64,000 nt of DNA, taken from the NCBI GenBank assembly GCA_965644315.1, contig CBFFRQ010000089.1:310001-374000 (forward strand), given 5' to 3'. Shown here piece after piece: positions 9,001 through 18,000 of this stretch. Below the pieces are notes generated by a model. That model worked only from the letters and a program-made list of their open reading frames with translations, made no database searches and was not told the origin of the DNA. Each line of letters begins with the position of its first letter. Positions within the stretch are counted from its first letter, which is position 1. The stretch comes from Caecitellus pseudoparvulus. Its lineage: Eukaryota; Bigyra: Bicosoecida. Position numbers and translations under genes: made by a program.

Positions 9001-11092
9001 CGGAGCCGTCGTCCACGGCAATGCGGACTTCAATGTGCAGTGGGGAGCCGTCTAGAACCTGCATGGCTGCCGCGACAGTCTCATAGTCAGGGTTCGTCAG
9101 CTGCAGAGTAAACAGGGCCTCGCCGCCCTGTACACTTGCAGCATCTAGCTGCAGCGCCAATGGGAAAATGCTGGTGTCCACGCGGCCATTGCTCATGACG
9201 CTTGGGTGGCTCGCGAACACGCGTGTGGCGCCCACTGACGAGGAGTCGCCATCGACGAAATCTGCGTCAGCCACACGAAGCTGCGCAGTGTATGCGCCCG
9301 AGCTGCTCTCATCAACGGACCCATCCAGGAGACTGCCGGCTAGCTGCAACTCGGCAACAGTGATGGGTTGGTTTGCGGGGGGAAGGCCGTACACGACGTG
9401 CACGACACCACTGTCCTGCTCAAACCGAGACAGAATGGACAAGTCGTCGAAGCCGTCCTCGTTCAAGTCGCTGTTGGTGTTGATCTCGAAGCCATTGAAG
9501 GAAGCGTCGGCACTGTGGGATACTTCCATGCCCCGGGATATGTCTGCCGCCAAGTACCCTCCGAGCGCCAGCTCCCCTGACGCGGAGGCTGCCGTGCGCA
9601 GGCCAGCTGCTCCGAACAGGACCGCCACGTAGGATTCGAAATTGTCCTCGAACACCTGGTCTGTGAACGAGGTGCCGTCCTGCGGGCGCAGGCGGCCATT
9701 CAGAAGCGCTGTCTCTGCTCCCGCCGGAGGGGAGGCCCTGGCCATGGTGGCTGCCAAGGCGATGTCCATGGCGCCGTCCGAGTTGATGTCCCCTGCAGCG
9801 GTGAGGGCAAAGCCCAGCCAGGACCGGTCCATGGCATCATCAGGTGTCAAGAACATCCCATTCGACACGTTACTTGCGATGGCCGTGGTGGCTGCGAAGG
9901 ATGCAGGCCAGGCGGGCCGTCCCCACAACACGTACACGCGGCCCTGGCGCGAATCCGCCGCCACGTCGCCGACGAGGATGTCACTCAACCCGTCGCCGTC
10001 CACGTCCCCACCGCCGCACGCTGCCCCAAAGGAAGTCCCCGACATTGATCCGGAAGTCAGGTTGAAAGCCGCGCTGCCGTTCGCGCTGGAGATGGGGATG
10101 GTGCCCTGCCCAATGTACGCAGCAAGTGGTGCGCCGCCCAGCACGACGTACACATTGTCCTGGCCACTGTTGAACACGGCAATGTCGTCCGCCCCATCTC
10201 CATTCACGTCCCCCACGTTCACCAGACTGGCACTTCCGCTCAGCACCTCGTACCGAGCATGTGTAAGGCTGCTCGTCGGCGTCGCGGAACCGCCCATGGC
10301 GGGAAAAGAGCACAGCACGACCAGAGCCGGGGGCACGGTGTCCTCCAGCCCTGCTACACCTGTGCTGCCGTCTGCGCAAAACGACCCTGCGACGGCAGTA
10401 GCGCCGAAATCTGCGCCTGCTTCGCTGCCCGTCACTTGAGCGACGAGGCCAGGCGCATCAAAAACGGACCACAGCTGGTCCTGACCCAAGGTTGGGAACC
10501 CTGCCGTAGAGGAGTCGCCGTGGAAAAACAACAAAGCTCCGCTTGAAGTGAGGCCGGGAGCACCAATGATGAGCTCTGGCGCCGGCGTCGAGTGAGTGTG
10601 CGCCGAGGTGAGGGCGGCTCCGAAGCGCTCATCCGCCCCCGTGCCGCAGAGACGGTGCACATTGCTATCGTCGCCCTCCAAGCGCAGGGCTAGCGGCCCC
10701 ATGGCAACCATGATGCAACCGGCATTTGCGTTGGGGGAGACGTCATGCAGGGGTCTGCCAACCGCCAGGTGAGTGTTGGTGAAGCCAGGCCAGGTTGTCG
10801 AGGCGAGGCCTGCCAGAGGCGATCTCGGAGTCTGCTCATCAACCTCCATGGCCTGGCCATCATCGCTGTCGACACTGTCCAAGTCCACGATCCCAGCGTG
10901 CGCTGACAGGCTGCGCTGCATGACGGCTTGCAGCGTGCGCAGATTGCGTGGCTGAGGGGGGTCCCGTGCGGAAATTGACACACTGCGCCGTGTCGCAACG
11001 TCGACCGACCCCGCCACGGCGTAGCTGGACAGGCCCCAGTGTGCAAGCACGGCCAAGAAAATGCGGCAAAGCGATGCGCGTTGGGATGCCAT
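1..11092 (-). CDS. Giant single-pass membrane adhesin-like protein: FG-GAP, repeated beta domains, cadherin-like repeats, ELWxxDGT-like propeller (3' end off the window)
   Basis: One open frame starts at the ATG at 11092 and stays open to position 1, at least 3,697 codons with no stop and no needed intron. Residues 1-28 look like a signal peptide (IFLAVLAHWGL core). Residues ~100-570 carry FG-GAP/integrin-alpha-like calcium loops (DVNGDGADD, DVDGDGLSD, DINSDGAMD, DLNEDGFDD). Residues ~600-1300 hold about five ~143-residue repeats ending in a DFEALA-like motif. Residues ~1480-2300 hold at least eight cadherin-like units, each closed by a DVNDPPQL- or VNEAP-type boundary every ~110-125 residues. 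Residues ~2450-2870 resemble an ELWxxDGT beta propeller. A single membrane span lies near 2907-2931, flanked by Cys (LVVLVLCCCC). The cytoplasmic tail exceeds 760 residues and is basic, Ser/Pro-rich, then Pro/Gln/Lys-rich. Cell-surface adhesion is inferred from architecture; ligand unknown. The C terminus lies outside the window. Confidence 0.85.
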   Translation of the reverse strand, partial: MASQRASLCRIFLAVLAHWGLSSYAVAGSVDVATRRSVSISARDPPQPRNLRTLQAVMQRSLSAHAGIVDLDSVDSDDGQAMEVDEQTPRSPLAGLASTTWPGFTNTHLAVGRPLHDVSPNANAGCIMVAMGPLALRLEGDDSNVHRLCGTGADERFGAALTSAHTHSTPAPELIIGAPGLTSSGALLFFHGDSSTAGFPTLGQDQLWSVFDAPGLVAQVTGSEAGADFGATAVAGSFCADGSTGVAGLEDTVPPALVVLCSFPAMGGSATPTSSLTHARYEVLSGSASLVNVGDVNGDGADDIAVFNSGQDNVYVVLGGAPLAAYIGQGTIPISSANGSAAFNLTSGSMSGTSFGAACGGGDVDGDGLSDILVGDVAADSRQGRVYVLWGRPAWPASFAATTAIASNVSNGMFLTPDDAMDRSWLGFALTAAGDINSDGAMDIALAATMARASPPAGAETALLNGRLRPQDGTSFTDQVFEDNFESYVAVLFGAAGLRTAASASGELALGGYLAADISRGMEVSHSADASFNGFEINTNSDLNEDGFDDLSILSRFEQDSGVVHVVYGLPPANQPITVAELQLAGSLLDGSVDESSSGAYTAQLRVADADFVDGDSSSVGATRVFASHPSVMSNGRVDTSIFPLALQLDAASVQGGEALFTLQLTNPDYETVAAAMQVLDGSPLHIEVRIAVDDGSGQFVNVTVDGTTATTFNITLLPVEEQTTSVSFAQLSPNVLEEGSFPSFITRVTVVDPDFVAGASPAPDLILLTALASLADLNEGGGALQPLADNPVNLTVVPHTASEGQADFDVQVGTQISYEALAQTLGMPGTSPRPGISVNITVYGGGGGIGFRLQAPRTLDFTVLDAEEPTSAVVASGGGTFQENTTPDPVVVVAVQDGDFMPGTEADLGGAVLVSTSNAALNEGGLAQGAVNASLLPLSVSAIEVSFGGANFTVSALASLDFEAVARAAGRDTASDRSDVSLDLAIASNSGRAGSPRAGATPASLSFVLQDTNDPVTSMAFMPALPLAITDGQNYSLAVLRVADEDIMTAAAATGMHAPGQVQVTATTDALNEGGVSGAPLNTSLVPFLVTLPESVVHEGQAEYAVAFRSADLASILVAAPGAECQATSGGPLPQCAACAADSSLIECVRDAPAAEVELAVAVDHGNGTWADLLAPFTVMIARRSLPLSPLVLSNPNIDLTEGVQTTGFVVGTVTLSDGDYVAGNTNREAGHFRFFSSLPALNSPGSEVLDSSVLPLQVVFPDANVQAGSASLDIELSASVDFEALAARLQAAGEDSLLEHQPGSRASARVQIVLVVDDSSGSFARNQTLHFNLTVLDDPNEHAGSAVLAPVTVLEERPLNFTATVTDADGNPYSILCHHFNSATGTVQSNGAVPWPELDFAVSSLFRPAPAGTPGILTDGLDFEGIAGARNDPPATVLESYTIHIPLKVTDAYQGPGGCDPVTGDASVEVFDLQLEIVLRNVNEAPTSSTPTLIQVALQENSPLGTEVARFPQANINDPEGDTMVDAAIASQSPPDAAGVPALFNMTQDPTTGDFIMRVASRKPNFERTPFFSVSVVRNVSVWNGEAGQAVGLPDVTVEVTVTDVKKAPVMLPIGYDSGASTTTEQRVESIHFDVLENLPGNTEVGRFFIKDPDADIVPEVSLQGSWAAAFTILPSNSPADVWILRSARPLDHESEPSIDLLVYMEDSTGRSRTGAISIAVQDANEAPSVAGVAAPWSLPEVPAGSPLVPGVYVGTVAVVDPDAGDIVTVTCSTAGFEFQGYDLVTTSALPADLQNFEQGANTATVRVTAADAAGLNHTINVAVHLTDVNDPPQLAFPVSALTLTEAIRGAETRQPVAVQAGGARADVSVLDEDGGMAQLAAPAISVNSSVWGSSLSAQRVSGNTFFVQFTPVVGTPLDFEALAVPAWELSFDVQDILPGGSISASAVRFSHSLSITDEAEAPVFAADPGTLTVAEASPAGTLVGSFALVDPDDVTTTSGMSVTVTPAWAGDFSVSGTPTAWELLTARPLQHANASAGFAVIGTRKVTVQAVDGAGHTATLVLHVSVTDVPAAPYLVGTPALSVLEGAGIGSLVGNVQFADDDGDGVSSVRVLGDYASDFELLQAGGSGSSQAWAMRNLRVFSGSLPALLPLVLRVEDDSASRQVAFVNVTVALVPVNEAPYRVGVSNASAPVLGNVYENAPPGTLALDIETADPNAGEWGLLRLQEPSMAFSISSVSNELWRLTNLIALDAEAATAHVLGVELVDTGSPGAGAVVARFSIIVQVVNVNEGPAFVGLAPFSVLESAPVGTALGSVMAVDPENDTVTLIAAPVVAPFVLQLVSHNSWQLMTTAELDFESTAAYTLTLLGQDNGSPPVAISQAVTVSVLDTAEPAPSASAASSPAVQPVSAASASPTRSPAILASPSASPSLGSTPSPTATPSVTPIAAMVVTTDDQVFQRVTAAVQVGRPEGGGGSTVILGDGSAPLTGREPFLLRADGSSALMADIVTGTASSNPRQFTLLDARTACFTADEASGPSLHCFAPEHGVWEVADLASTSTRRLRSLQAADAATHILAASGDGLYVVADTGNGTELHFVPITGGQAAGLVQVADVVPGAGSSHPTHADVYRSSTGAESVYFAASSGGSSALYVARPGSTTGAWTVAPVSDAVPSYATATDVHGVLVVGSAVLFLFTDGAGTALAVAHDIEAGTSTVLRGALTEASPMGSPRAAVKRAGSEVLFAWRSEALALEDSLWVFDPTAEPVLRMASLTPRPHGGEFSAAWSVQSMAVANGDVFALIASTDDTASSIFTFTADEEWVPLHAVTVSANREVGHRPQRLSSAGQYAIFYTAFHPDTPGARVPFIFDAELAAQAAALVPSPSPSPGSSPPPTAGVVLPPSAEEETPGTLIAGIALICLVVLVLCCCCFYHCGCLDSIRCVREHRAKRNRKFARTLPPSHEDPKSPKGSRATIGAPRPSSRAQSLDQYRASKSGPGRGGKSTPSGQHKQSPRALHRNPIGSGRRQAAVAGMPKRSPSSRSSRSFQVAQGEPATKPAQQQTAKRGTHEGPDPFEGTATSGKGAPSPSTGKPPRAATSGHSSSPVTVVHAVPPQREHSPARQQDIQERSTAPQHHFSSSAAKPAPKPLAKAQPGPIISSARDSRSPPPAPKPKAQDSARTPPPRTHTAASPLLAQQPGTLRHSSRGSALSPPQPLQRRASSPHLPRQRSTPVKVTPSVEEEADMPVLVRFPSSNSIGSSKGRAASPAAQRSASPAQSRQPTAQAPLAGLIKPATKRASHSQQDPDVSRPLAGKSDAQASPAYLPSSTQPQTTGKEPPAPERAGLTPSRRFSQLNQHDLRSSSPGTQPAFVPHAVQAAESTSSSSDDSDVDDMDEWGQPKRRPGTGSLRRSRSSGHLAPAPLSPPRRQVPSPAAATSSKASEADSSRSKAQPQPKPKAQTQPQPQPQPQPQPQPQTQPQPQPQPQTQPQQHRSPLASTGKRASPAPGSVAQRQERAKPSLTPPPARVAPPPLHQAPPPRSSPSEGGGVQDRPPVPQPEQATAAVRRPRRQTPPRPPRLAAVPARKTPPPAQPHQAREAAKDLPPPQQQHDQQPKEKEKQQQKDEEFESVGSPPPRRAAALPASAVRVSLPDTSVAPEPPAREPKHKPQKDSAGKADTSAPHEPAALASPVSTARPKVSSPL
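639..731. repeat. GAGGCT hexanucleotide microsatellite inside the adhesin tail
   Basis: The plus strand reads as repeated gaggct units with gggtct interruptions. Read on the minus strand in the adhesin frame this gives alternating Pro-Gln with occasional Thr-Gln. The repeat is a multiple of three, so length changes in six-base steps would keep the frame. Confidence 0.9.
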
Positions 11093-12090
11093 GCTGCTCG
11101 GTTCGTGCCGTCTGGCTGGCCTTGGGCGGGGATCCAAAAGGTGGCAAGGACGCCGGCTGAGGGAGGCGCCCAGTCTGCCTGACACAGAAGGTGGGTCACG
11201 ATTTACCTGCAAAAGGGTGCAGAGAAGCGTTGATGGCGTGCTGGGATGCCTTGGGGGCGCGCTGGGCAGAGTCTGCAGCCTCAGTCAGCGCACGCGGCAA
11301 GTGGCACCGGCGAGGCCGCGTGCAGAAACGCTTGGGCTTGCACAGATACTGTACGCACCCTCCTGCTCCCTTGTGATGGGCGAGGCAGCGAAAGGCCTTC
11401 GAAAACAGGTTCACTGAACGGTTCACAGGCAGCCGTGCTGCGACTCGCGAGCAGAGGGCTCTTCGAGCACGCTGGCGGCCTTTTATGTGTCCTTTCTTGT
11501 GTGTGGTGCAGCCAGCACTGGTGACAAGCCGGGTGTGCGATGGAAACAAGACAAGTACGCTGCAGTCTGCAGCTTCGGGAGAGCATGCGAAAAATATTCC
11601 TGTTCCTCTGCTTTGCAAGTGGTGTCGCACCTGCTGACGGGGGGCGTCGAGTCTCGTGCAAGCGGGAAACATCGCCACCGTCGTAGAAAACTGGCCGCGT
11701 CGCTGACCCCAGCACTCTGCGGGTGACCGGCCAAATTCCAGCGCAAAAAGGTAGCTGAAGATCGAACTTCAAGACATTCAGCCATCCCTCACCTTGCCTG
11801 GTAGAGTGAACACGGAGGCGCCCGCTGTTTGGTGGGAACTGCTGCTCGTCGCAGCGACGCCTGTGTCTGAGCCGGCCGGAACCACTCCATAACAGCGTCT
11901 TTCTGGTGCTGTCTGGGATCCGTAGACAACCTTAACATCAGTATCTATCGTCATTCCGTCGGATCCTCCAGATCCTTCTCTTTGTTGACCCAAGCAGGGG
12001 TCCGTTCAGCAGGCGTTTCGGACGCGTTTCGGCCAACGCCTCACCTGCAGCTTCACTGTGCTGGCCTTGCCGGCCAGTTTCTTGGGCAGA
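11093..12090. promoter_or_regulatory. Divergent upstream region between the two giant genes
   Basis: About 1 kb separates the start codons of the minus-strand adhesin (11092) and the plus-strand giant (12091), so it should hold both promoters and 5' leaders. It is less GC-rich than the flanking coding sequence. I saw no convincing coding frame, TATA box or RNA gene in it; short open frames on both strands lack family features. Confidence 0.5.
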
Positions 12091-15000
12091 ATGTCCAGTG
12101 GTGTGGGTGCTAGTGTGAGCTTGACAGTGGATGGGAGCGGCGCAGCTCTTCCGAGTGCTTCTGGGGACAATCCTCCGAGCGCAGCCAGCCGAGCGCCTGC
12201 GCCGGTCTTGAGGCCACCCTTCATCGACACAAGCCCACCACAGGGTGCACCTGGGTCGCGGCGCATCACTCTGCCCAGCACTGCGCCTGCGTTTCCTCAA
12301 CATACCAAGAGTGACCTTGAGGCGCTGCAAGGCGCTGCAGAGCTTGCAGCCAGTGTCGGGCGGGACGTCAGCCTTGGCCGTCCGGGAGCTAAGCTGCCGT
12401 CGGTGGACCTGAGGTCAGTAGACTTGCGGTCAATGGACTGGACCCGCGAGGACAGCCGTGACATGTCGACGCGGGATTTGTACACACCTACAGCGGCGGG
12501 CTACATCCGGCGTCGCCGGGCGAGCACTGGGCAGTGGAGTGACATGCAGAGCCCGCGCCATGGGAGCACGTCGACGACTGGACCCGACACTGCACCTGCC
12601 AGCTTGTCCCAGGTGGCGAGACGGGTGTCACATGCACTGCGGGCGACCAGGTCGCCTCGTCACGGGTCTTCTCGCAAACCGCGTCGCATGAGCGCCTTTG
12701 ATCGCACGGTGGATGTGCTCGCGGGGGGTGCGCCTAACAGCCAGCTCGTGCAGGAGTACGCGGCCGCGCTGCACCGCAAGCGGCCCCGCCAGCGGTGGTC
12801 CCAGCTGGAATCCGCTGACCCACATGCAGCGCAGGTCATGAGCGGGGTGTATCGAGTGGCGCTGTCAGAAGCCAAGGCGGGGGGTGTCGTCACAGAGGCG
12901 GGGCGGCGCGAACACCGCAGACTGCAGCGGGCGTGCCACCTGCTGCCGCCAGCGCCCAGAAAACATGCGGAGGGGCGTGAACCTGTGCCATACGTGCTGC
13001 AAGGCGACCTGCGGTTTTATTCCGTGCAGTTTCTGCTGCGGAGGCACCGCCTGCGCAGGGCTCCGCGCGTTCGTGCCTGCCTATCACTGTGGTTCGCAGT
13101 GGCTCGCACCTGCACTGAGGACGGCCGAGCAGTGCTGGGCGTGGGGCGGGAAACGTACCTGAGCATCTTTACCACGCTGTGGCCGGTGTTGAACCCGAGC
13201 GGCTCCACTGCAGAGGGCCTTGTGCTTGCGGAATTAGACTGGGAGCGCGACGTGGCCCTGGGCAGGGGACGCGGCCCAACAAGCACGTCCGGCAGCGCCT
13301 CTCCCACCAGACGCCGAGACATCTCCAAGGATTCTGACAGCGGTGTCTCCGGCGTGAGCAACTTGTTCTTGAAGGAGCGCGTGTTCGCTGACACCATGTT
13401 CGAGCTGGCAGACGTGTGGACAGAGACCACTGCGGAGAAGGAGTACTGCCAATTCCTTCTCACCATGCTGCGGCACTGGGTGGACAGCGTGGGCCGAAGC
13501 GAGTTGCCCACGCTGCTGCAGCTGGCCAGCGACACATCGGAGCCAAGCGCAGTCGACGCAGTAGCTGCGCGTGATGTGCTGAGCGGCCTCGGGCAGTGGG
13601 TGTGGGCAGCCGGCCCCCAACCCGGAACACACTGGCGGCACAGCGCGTTGCCAGAAGTCCTAGCGGGGCTGCCTGAGGGCTTGCCCGAGGGTGGCGATGG
13701 CGATGGCCAAGCACTGGATCGAGTCGGGGCGTACGACTCGGACAGCGATGCGCTGCTCAGCACTGACGAGAGTGACAGCGGCGTGAGTTCGGCGGGCTCG
13801 CAGTCCAGTTCAGGCAGCTTTATCCCTGGGTGGGAGGGCGAGGGGGGGGGCGAGGAGGGGCATCTGGCTCACCTGCTGGAGTGGGCTGCTCGCAAGGGTT
13901 ACGCGCACTCCCACTCCTCATTCCTGCACCGCCACCGCAGTGTCAGCCCTGGGACAGTGGTGTCACTGCCCACCCATGCCCCCACCATCGGCCGCGCGAC
14001 GCCGCCTTCCGACGCAAGCGAAGTGGCCCAGCGCAGTGCTTCGCAGCAGGCGGCACGGGGGCGCCCCCACCTGCGCCTGCACCTGGCCGCTGACGACAGC
14101 TCAGACGCTGCCGATGCCTCACGCACGCCGCTGGCAGGCCCCTTCCTGCGGGCTATGGACACCGCCGTCACCCGCCTGCTGCAAGGCAAGGGCGCAGACC
14201 ACGCCGCCAAACACCACCCACACCCTAAGCAACTGGTCACGGCTGGTGGGCAGGCGAGAGGTGTGGGGGCGACAATGGGGGGTGCACCGCACGCTGTGGG
14301 GCAGCTGCTGTTGCCCACGGCCCGAGGGTCGCATCCTGGGCTGCCGTTGGCTGGGTCAGTGGGTGGCAATTACCGTGCGGTGCACGGGCAGTGGGTGGGC
14401 GGCAGCACCTCTGGCAGTGTTCCACACCGTGTTCCGATTTCCACCTCGGGAGGGGATGGATTCAGCAGCGGCGTCCTGGCCGCTTCCCTGCATTCAGCCC
14501 TGACGAGCGGCGTGTGGCAGGTCGCAGGCGTCGACGGCACCGCCCTCGCCACACGGGCGTGGGACGGCGAGTTGTTGCTGGCCATGGCTGAGGTGGAGGC
14601 CCGCAGGCGCGAACGAGCGGCGTGGCAGCGCGCAGTGAGTCAGCGCGTGGTGGCGATTTGGAAGGAAATGGTGCTGCGCACTCGAGCGCGGCGCGCACAC
14701 CGTGCCTTGCTGCGCACATCCTCCAAGGCGCGGCGCAAGGAGCGTGTGCGGCGCAAGTTCATGAAGGCTCTGCAGAGCGTCGCGGCGGAGCTAAAGGATA
14801 CTCACGCCTCACGCCTGATGGGCGTGCTGGACACTTTGCCCAGCGTGGAGACGAGCGCCGCTCAGACAGGCGCTAAGGAGTCTGGTGAAGGGAAGGTGCC
14901 ACCTGCACCGCCCGGCAGGCACGCTGGCCAGCCCCCCCGACACACCCGCAGTCGCACTGCCCCTGCACTGCCGTCTGCGCTGCGCACGTCGCACAGCACC

Positions 15001-18000
15001 ACCCTGCGGAAGGAAGTGTCCTACGCTTCAGACGTGGAGGACGGTGAGGACACCGCGGATGCTGAAGTGCAGCCTGCGTCCGCGTCAGTCGGAACAGAGT
15101 ACGACCCTGAGCACGGCGCGGTGATCCATGGGCCCACTGGGAACATCTTCATTCCGCCGCTTCCCTCGGACACACATGCGCTGTTTGCCGCCTTCCGCGA
15201 CGAAGAAGGGTACAGCCACGAGATGGCACTGTGCGACCACTTGCTGCTGTCCGGCCTCGGCCACCGAGCCATAGCGCAGGCGCCGCCTCCGCCCGCCCGA
15301 ACCACGCCACGAAGCACCTCTGTGAGTGTGGCAGAGGCGCCCATGCCGTCGGCGGGCCACCGCCACACGCCCTCCATGGCCAGTGTGGGTTTGCCAGCTG
15401 TCAGTCTCGCTGTGCACCGCGGAGGCAGCATGCAATTCGACGCGCTGGGGCGCATGTCCTCCCTCTCCAGCGCCTCGTCAGAAGACGGAACACAGCGCCA
15501 CGCGGAACACCCCATGCGCCCTGCCGCCACTCCACAGCCGTCGGAACCAACTGCAGCGTCTGATGCGCAGGCGATGCTGTACGAAGTTGCACTTGCAGTG
15601 GCCAAGCCGGGTGCTGTGGAGGCCTTTCCCAGGCAGCAAAAGCTGCAAGGGGAGGTGGCTCAGGTGCCCAGTCCACCGCCCAGCCGACACCGCTCCCGAG
15701 TCACTTTCAGTGACCGGGCACTGGCAGGTGTTCTGGAGCAGGTGGGCGGGGTAGATGCTGCCGAGCAGCTGCACGCTGTGTCGGGGCTGGAGCAAGCTGC
15801 AGCGGCAAAGGGGGTGAGCAGCATTGTCAACGCCCTGCGAGGCAGCAGCGAGGGGAAGGCGGGTGCAGAGACCGCCACTGCCGCGTTCCTGTCCCGTTTC
15901 ACCGCCATGAAACGCATGGCACAAGACCAGGCTGCCGCCGCGCGCAGCCGCCTCGCGGCAGCCAAGGCCCGCGTCGCAGCGCCAAAGGTTCGCATGTTGC
16001 TGAACGACGACACAGTCATGCGAGCCGCAGCACACCTGCAGTCCAAGGCAGTGCACGGGTTCACCAGTCCGCTGTCGTCCGCTTCAGACAGAGGCAGCCG
16101 GAACGGGCACCATGGCGGCAGCCTGAGCATGGGCGCTGCTGGGTCTAAGTCCCTGCTCAGCACGCCCAGTGCCCTGTCCATGGGGGCAGAGCACGGGGCA
16201 CCACCACCCATGCCGAGCGGGCCCGGCACCATGCGCCCTGTACGTTACGGCGTCGGCGGCCTGGGCTGCACACCCCGTGACTGGGAGTTGCTGGGAGTCA
16301 TGCCGATTCAAATTCCGCACTCTGCCCTGCAGCACGCCGGCCTCGTGCGGGGCGTCGGCTCCAGTCCCTGGGCAGGCAGTGGGGGTGTACACGCGGCAGG
16401 TGTCGTGTTTGCCGAGGCTTTGGCGCTGTGTTCGTCTGCATTTGCGCCGGCAGCACCGGGATCCGCGCTGGGTGGGCTGGTGCAGGCTGGCATGCAGGCG
16501 ACACGTGCGAGGCTTGAGGCAAGCCCTGGCGCGCCGCTGTACGTGGGAGCAGCTTCTGAAGGCTGGGTGTGGGTGGCATGGATGCTGGTGGACCACTTGG
16601 AAGGCGCGCATGTACCCCGTCGCAAAGTGACCACGTCGCAGACTCGACGGGGGTCGCACGCGCCAAGCGCCGCCTCTGCGCCGCCACCCAGCAGCACCCG
16701 AGCCACAGCCCGCACGCCACGCGAGGCAGTCGGGGTGGACGATGAGCCCAGCATGCAGTCGACGGATTTGTCCGCGACGCCGGTCGCGACAGACGACTTG
16801 CAGACCACAAGTTTCTGGCCCCCCACACCGTCCATGCGCCAGCGGTCGTCCTCTGCGACCCCGCGCACTGGCTCGCCCCGCCCCCCCACCAGCCGTGCAG
16901 CCAAGCTGGATGCGTCAGTGGTGGGCACAGTTGACGATCTGGACGCGCTGTCCGAGCGCCGCAGCCGAGTGAACGCCGACGGCACGACATGGAGCAGGGC
17001 TGACGCGGCGGAGGACGCGTCGCGTGAGATTGTTCTGGGTGTGTTCCCGGACCAGCTGACAGCGGCCCTGGCGTTCGACCACGCCGTGCGGGAGCGACGT
17101 GCTCGCCTGGGCATTCCCGCCCCCATTGCTGCATCGCTGCAGGACCAGCTGGGGCGGGATGCGGGAGATGGGCGCAGTGCCGGTGGCGGCGCGGTGGATG
17201 GGCTGAGTGCGTGGGACATCCGGCGCCTGCCGGCACGGTCGCGCCACAACCTGTTCACGAACTTCACCCTGGCGGGCATGTTGCTGAAACCGCCGCCCCA
17301 CCTGCACGCAGAACGGGCGTTTTTCCCGCCGTCGGCCGCACCCCCTCGACTGCACCGGTGGCAGGTGTACACGCACCTAGCACAGCAACGAGCCCTGGCA
17401 GCCGCCACGACCGCAGACGCCGCAGCCAGTGCGGCCCGTAGATTTGGGCTGCAGCACGCACAGTCCACAGCGGCACTGCAGGCTGTGCAGAGTGCCGTGC
17501 AGGCTGGGCAGTTGCATTGCCCCGCAGTGCAAGGCGGCTCAGAGGGGGTGCAGGCATCCATGCAGCGTGCCATGGCAGCTGCAAGTGGCGAAGGCGACTC
17601 GCGTCATGACCACACCGCCAAACACCAGGCGCTGGTGGTGCCCGACTCCATTCCCGTCGGCGCCGGCATCCAATCCCCCCTCCCAGCCCAGCTGACCCAG
17701 CGGGAGGCGGGGTGGGTGGAGGGCGACAACACGCTGCTGCGGTACGGCCTGGCTGCGACGGCGAAAGACGTCGCGGGCATGGACGCTGAAGTGCTGGCCA
17801 CAGCACCACGGCCGGCAGCGAAGGTGGCTGTGGCAGAGGGCCCGCTGCGCGCGTCAGACCTGCTGCACACTCCGCTGCTCATGACGATGATGCGGGCAGA
17901 TCGTGCCCGCAGGCGCAAACGCCTGCATGCGGCACTGCTGAAACGCACGGGCATTCAACTGGTGGAGTCGCCCAGCTTGGAGGAAGAGGAGGGTGGTGCA

